Assembly: GCA_900315945.1 (NCBI GenBank)
Contig: ONAZ01000001.1
Coordinates: 62,001-126,000 of the forward strand
Direction: 5' to 3'
Origin: an uncultured Lachnospiraceae bacterium
Lineage (GTDB): Bacteria > Bacillota > Clostridia > Lachnospirales > Lachnospiraceae
DNA length: 64,000 bases
Shown: positions 61,370 through 64,000 of the stretch, piece by piece
How the letters are laid out: every line of letters starts with the position of its first letter
Position numbering within the stretch: the first letter of the stretch is position 1
Notes under the pieces: model-generated
What the model was told of the DNA's origin: nothing
The model's input: the letters and a program-made list of their open reading frames with translations, nothing else
Database searches by the model: none
Translations under genes and position numbers: made by a program

Positions 61370-62005
61370 TCATCCAAACTCATCAAAAATTCTTTCCGTA
61401 TCCCCAATCAATGTCCTGCATCCTTTAGAATCATAGGAAACGTTTACATCTGTAACTCCCATTTGTTTTAAATTTGTTAATAGTATTTTTATTTCATCTT
61501 CAATAGTATTAGCACCACCTACACCTTCAAGCGCTTTGTCTATCAAATACTCTGCTTCAAATTCGTTATTGTGTCTATTTTCTTTATTAACACCATTGTA
61601 TATTGTTACTTCATTTGCATTTATTTTTACATTATCAATATTAATTTTGATAGAGTTTTGAGGACAATACTTCCCCTGCTCAGAAAGTCTTTCCAGAAAC
61701 TTAAGTATAATACCACTTAATAGGTTTGCCGTTATATCTAAAATAATCGAACCATTTTCAACATGATTAAGGGTTATCTGTTCCTTGTACTTTTTATTTG
61801 TGCGTCTAGCTGTCGTTGCATACTTCCTGCCCTGTCCTGTAAGATATTCTTCACTTTCACAGATAAAACGATTAAAATCTGCAATAAGCGTCAACAAACT
61901 AACCTGGGTATAAACAAAATTATAATACTGTTTATAATCGGCATTAAAACATATTCTATATCTTGTTTTAGTTTCGTTTAAATACTTGTCTAACTCTTTT
62001 TCCAT
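61370..62005 (-). CDS. Uncharacterised 211-aa protein with a central hydrophobic segment
   Basis: I do not recognise this protein. It has an acidic/basic N-terminal part (FNADYKQYYNFVYTQ), a central VENGSIILDITANLLSGIILKFLERL (residues about 82-107) whose hydrophobic part may be membrane-associated, and a C-terminal acidic helix region. A V..GS....I...LLSGII pattern of this type is also seen near the N-terminus of various putative effector proteins; this is a loose resemblance. It lies 84 bp after the SecB-like gene, beyond a terminator, and may have its own promoter. Confidence 0.5.
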   Translation of the reverse strand: MEKELDKYLNETKTRYRICFNADYKQYYNFVYTQVSLLTLIADFNRFICESEEYLTGQGRKYATTARRTNKKYKEQITLNHVENGSIILDITANLLSGIILKFLERLSEQGKYCPQNSIKINIDNVKINANEVTIYNGVNKENRHNNEFEAEYLIDKALEGVGGANTIEDEIKILLTNLKQMGVTDVNVSYDSKGCRTLIGDTERIFDEFG

Positions 62006-62043
62006 CTTTAGCGCCCTCTCGTTAAAACAAAACTAAATTTCAT

Positions 62044-62077
62044 AAAAAAGAGCCCACACACTACTCAGTGCAAGCTC
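62044..62077 (-). terminator. Intrinsic terminator between the SecB-like gene and the 211-aa gene
   Basis: On the minus strand GAGC / GCTC closes a hairpin with an inner CACT / AGTG stem, followed by TTTTTT. The stem is short and interrupted, so partial read-through is likely. Confidence 0.55.
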
Positions 62078-62089
62078 AACTTTTTACCA

Positions 62090-62485
62090 TCAAAAATCTT
62101 CCACGAGGTTATACACATTAATTATTGGGAGCATCTCACTTCTTGTCTCCGGTTGCGATGTAAGTATAGAAACTTGACTCCTCATATATGGCAGTAAAAT
62201 TGCAACTGCATTGCTTTTAATTAACTGCTTTTCCACTTCTATACTTTCCACATCAGCCACATAAAAATATCCAGACAATCTAATATCAAGATCATATTCA
62301 CCTGTTTTTGTGCCATTTACTAAAAGCGTAACACAATACTCATGTTCATCTAATTCTTTAATATTGGCTCCTAATTTAAACTCTGTCTCATTATCGTTTT
62401 GAAAACCATTTCTTCGAAATGAAATATCATCAAAAACGCAATGTGTCATATGCAAAACACTTTCTATATCCTTATTCTCTTTCAT
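62090..62485 (-). CDS. SecB-like chaperone protein
   Basis: The 131-aa protein shows the SecB pattern: alternating beta strands (EYCVTLLVNGTKTGEYDLDIRLSGYF is split here by two loops), then VEKQLIKSNAVAILLPYMRSQVSIL near residue 88-112, where the L..N...IL.PY.R..VS.L block is the SecB signature, and LPIINVYNL at the end. In Gram-negatives SecB keeps preproteins unfolded for SecA; in other phyla SecB-like proteins often accompany toxin-antitoxin pairs as antitoxin chaperones. It starts one base after the previous gene's stop. Confidence 0.72.
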   Translation of the reverse strand: MKENKDIESVLHMTHCVFDDISFRRNGFQNDNETEFKLGANIKELDEHEYCVTLLVNGTKTGEYDLDIRLSGYFYVADVESIEVEKQLIKSNAVAILLPYMRSQVSILTSQPETRSEMLPIINVYNLVEDF

Positions 62486-62486
62486 A

Positions 62487-63131
62487 CTACGCCGCCTTTA
62501 ATTCTTTAATCTCTGTATATTTCTGTTCCTTAGCTTCGACAACTGTCTCTTCTACGTTTTCCCCAAGCTTTAGTTCTGATGTCTCTTTATATATTATTTC
62601 GTCGTCAATATATATTCTCTTTGACAAAGTATAATCTGACACTATTATCTCGTCCCAAACTTGAGCTATATCAATCAAATCAGATGTGACATCAATCCAT
62701 GTGCTTAGGTATGTATTCTGATTGTCAATTATGCTTTTCACATAGTCCTTGACTGACGAATCAATTATTTCGTAATATGCATTATTATTTGGAAGGCAAT
62801 CCGTTCTCAAAGCTTCAAATTTAATTTTATAAACAATATCATCTTCTATACTTTCTCCCGTTGAAATATCCCAAATAGATAATGCATTAATAAAAACATC
62901 TACCATTGCAACCTTACCTTTTATCATATCAGCAACAACCATACTATCCCTGCATTCTGCCACGTAATAGCTAAGCGTATCAATATCATAGCATAAAACA
63001 ATATAATAAATACCTTTTTCATTTTTACATACAAAAAACAACGGTGTTCCGTTAAATTCAATCAAAACACAATCCAGGTATAATTCCTGATGTTCTATTA
63101 TAAAGCATCTTTGATTATCACTCATTTTCAT
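62487..63131 (-). CDS. Uncharacterised protein, DUF6575-like N-terminus
   Basis: The protein of about 214 residues begins with a beta-rich domain: EHQELYLDCVLIEFNGTP, LFFVCKNEKGIYYIVLCYD and KGKVAMVDVFINA. A sequence of the type 'D..L..fdgp.lFvckn..g..Yl' recalls DUF6575-like proteins, an assignment from memory with low certainty. The C-terminal 60 residues are charged and probably helical. The gene overlaps the upstream one by 14-17 bp and is followed by the SecB-like gene after one base, so the three are co-translated. Start may be ATG at 63131 or 63125. Confidence 0.5.
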   Translation of the reverse strand: MKMSDNQRCFIIEHQELYLDCVLIEFNGTPLFFVCKNEKGIYYIVLCYDIDTLSYYVAECRDSMVVADMIKGKVAMVDVFINALSIWDISTGESIEDDIVYKIKFEALRTDCLPNNNAYYEIIDSSVKDYVKSIIDNQNTYLSTWIDVTSDLIDIAQVWDEIIVSDYTLSKRIYIDDEIIYKETSELKLGENVEETVVEAKEQKYTEIKELKAA

Positions 63132-63585
63132 CACATCCTTCGTACTGTTTTATCTCAAAACTTCTGCGAATCAATTCAAAACTCCCATCATATAGCCACC
63201 ATGTCACATGACCCTTATCTCCTTGAATAAATATTGGCCCTCCATTGGCATCTATAACACCTTGTGCCAGCCTCTTATTAGGTTTTGGCAATTTAAATAA
63301 ATTTACAAGATTCCTTTTATTTCTGTTCAGTGACACACCATAGAACACGGGGTCATCCCATTTTGCTTTAGCTCCTCTGGGAGTAATAATTCCTTTTGTT
63401 CTCTCTTCTGCCTTAGACAAAAAGTCCTCCCTTTCAACTTTAGTTTTATTCTCGTTATATTTAACGGCTCTATATGCTAATATATTATCATAGGTCCATC
63501 GCGTACCCTGGGGAAAGGTTAAATTATATTTACAAAAATGGTCTTGCATAAACTGTGGGAATTTCTCCATATTCTCATCTAGCAT
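63118..63585 (-). CDS. Uncharacterised 155-aa protein, first gene of the SecB-like operon
   Basis: I do not recognise it. The protein is soluble, basic in the middle and aromatic-rich, with TFPQGTRWTYDNILAYRAV near residue 23, WDDPVFYGVSLNRN near 76 and VTWWLYDGSFELIRRS near 125. The phrase FYGVSL and a following GVIDANGGPIFI suggest a compact beta domain. A good promoter (TTGTGT-16-TATAAT, 63612-63639) and GGGAGG before the ATG indicate a genuinely expressed gene heading the operon. Confidence 0.5.
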   Translation of the reverse strand: MLDENMEKFPQFMQDHFCKYNLTFPQGTRWTYDNILAYRAVKYNENKTKVEREDFLSKAEERTKGIITPRGAKAKWDDPVFYGVSLNRNKRNLVNLFKLPKPNKRLAQGVIDANGGPIFIQGDKGHVTWWLYDGSFELIRRSFEIKQYEGCDENE

Positions 63586-63611
63586 ATCAATTCACGCCTC
63601 CCTTTATGCAC

Positions 63612-63639
63612 ATTATACCACAAGATTGACAGAACACAA
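63612..63639 (-). promoter_or_regulatory. Promoter of the SecB-like operon
   Basis: On the minus strand TTGTGT (63634-63639) and TATAAT (63612-63617) are 16 bp apart, with the extended TGG before TATAAT. The first gene begins 27 bp after the -10 box. Confidence 0.65.
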
Positions 63640-63651
63640 GTATAGCCGTTA

Positions 63652-64000
63652 TCAGATGCATTTTGAATAGATTCTATCAGCTACTCGTTTACTTGCATTT
63701 CCCTCAAATACCAGCTCCATATCCCTGTAAAACAATTGCAGTTTGTTATTATATTCTACTTCGCTGAAAGTCTTTATATGTTCTTCTAATTCATCGTTAT
63801 TCTTTGCAACTGAAAAAGGAAACTCAGTATTCATATCAGGAAATATATTCTGATTAATTAATGCCTTTTTTCGTATTCTCAGATATATTCCAGAAAAGCT
63901 CTCCTCTATCACATCGATATTGGTCTATATCATCAGCATATATAAACACCGGCATCCTAGCGAATCCCGCCTCAAAACACGCACTAGAATAGTCTGTAAT
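63652..64000 (-). pseudogene. TagB/TagF-like glycerophosphotransferase paralogue, frameshifted, cut by window edge
   Basis: From the window edge the minus strand reads ITDYSSACFEAGFARMPVFIYADDI-like sequence (split at 20 residues: ITDYSSACFEAGFARMPVFI), matching the gene at 59352, and continues to RGELFWNISENTKKGIN followed by a stop at 63854-63856. The homology resumes in another frame (INQNIFPDMNTEFPFSV) to a stop at 63652. One extra A in an A6 run near 63865-63872 explains the shift. Removing it would restore one open frame. Whether this is decay, slippage control or a sequencing error is open. Confidence 0.75.

Noticed and set aside
62000-62035. 11-codon ORF directly before the 211-aa gene
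   Set aside because: It has no ribosome binding site of its own and ends two bases before the next start; it is too short to support.

Overview
The window reads as a low-GC Gram-positive anaerobe of the Clostridia, most likely a motile Lachnospiraceae member (Butyrivibrio/Lachnospira-like). The basis is the gene set: an MreB/Mbl homologue beside FlgF/FlgG-type rod genes, a ComF plus YvyF pair, MurT/GatD, RecD2, YhaM and MutS2, a TPP-riboswitch thiamine operon with the ThiW transporter subunit, strong AGGAGG-type ribosome binding sites, and no outer-membrane genes. The species call is inference; no rRNA or tRNA was found in the window.

Layout. 1-12.4 kb: flagellar and competence remnants on the minus strand (mbl, flgF, flgG, a rod-binding FlgJ-like gene, recD2, then comF and yvyF), interrupted by plus-strand genes for a lipoprotein and an unknown 315-aa protein. 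The genes that usually follow yvyF (flgM, flgN, flgK) are absent; a 42-aa membrane peptide and a DUF4422 gene are there instead. 10.6-13.4 kb: a chemoreceptor paired with an orphan substrate-binding lipoprotein. 13.8-19.3 kb: uvrA, gpsA and a putP-like symporter. 19.4-23.7 kb: thiamine operon (thiD, thiW, thiC, thiE-thiM fusion) behind a promoter, a TPP riboswitch and an intrinsic terminator. 23.9-35.4 kb: a short-chain dehydrogenase, gatD/murT, glmS, yhaM, a bile-salt-hydrolase-like enzyme, rlmD and mutS2.

35.4-42.1 kb is accessory DNA: a DUF3990/HTH toxin-antitoxin-like pair, an oxidoreductase-GDPD fusion, a Uma2 nuclease, an unknown 460-aa protein with a palindromic operator and twin XRE regulators, and a 201-bp inverted repeat that encloses a 26-codon ORF with a near-ideal ribosome binding site.

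42.1-60.6 kb is a surface-polysaccharide locus, all on the minus strand. It encodes glycosyltransferases of several families, an FkbM-like methyltransferase, a nonulosonic-acid synthase (NeuB), a CMP-sugar synthetase fused to a PseG-like domain, a large protein ending in a TagD-like cytidylyltransferase, and a TagB/TagF-like glycerophosphotransferase. Nine of these proteins carry the same small Rossmann-like module at the N-terminus, at the C-terminus or in the middle. Taken together the genes suggest a glycerol-phosphate- and nonulosonate-containing glycan. The locus contains an internally deleted IS110 element and a duplicated intergenic terminator element, and it is bordered by an IS30 relic.

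61.4-63.6 kb holds four genes of unknown role, one of which is SecB-like; SecB-like chaperones outside Proteobacteria are often tied to toxin-antitoxin systems. The window ends in a frameshifted second glycerophosphotransferase. The best candidates for something undescribed are the inverted-repeat micro-ORF module (41.9-42.1 kb), the SecB-like operon and the shared accessory domain of the glycan enzymes.
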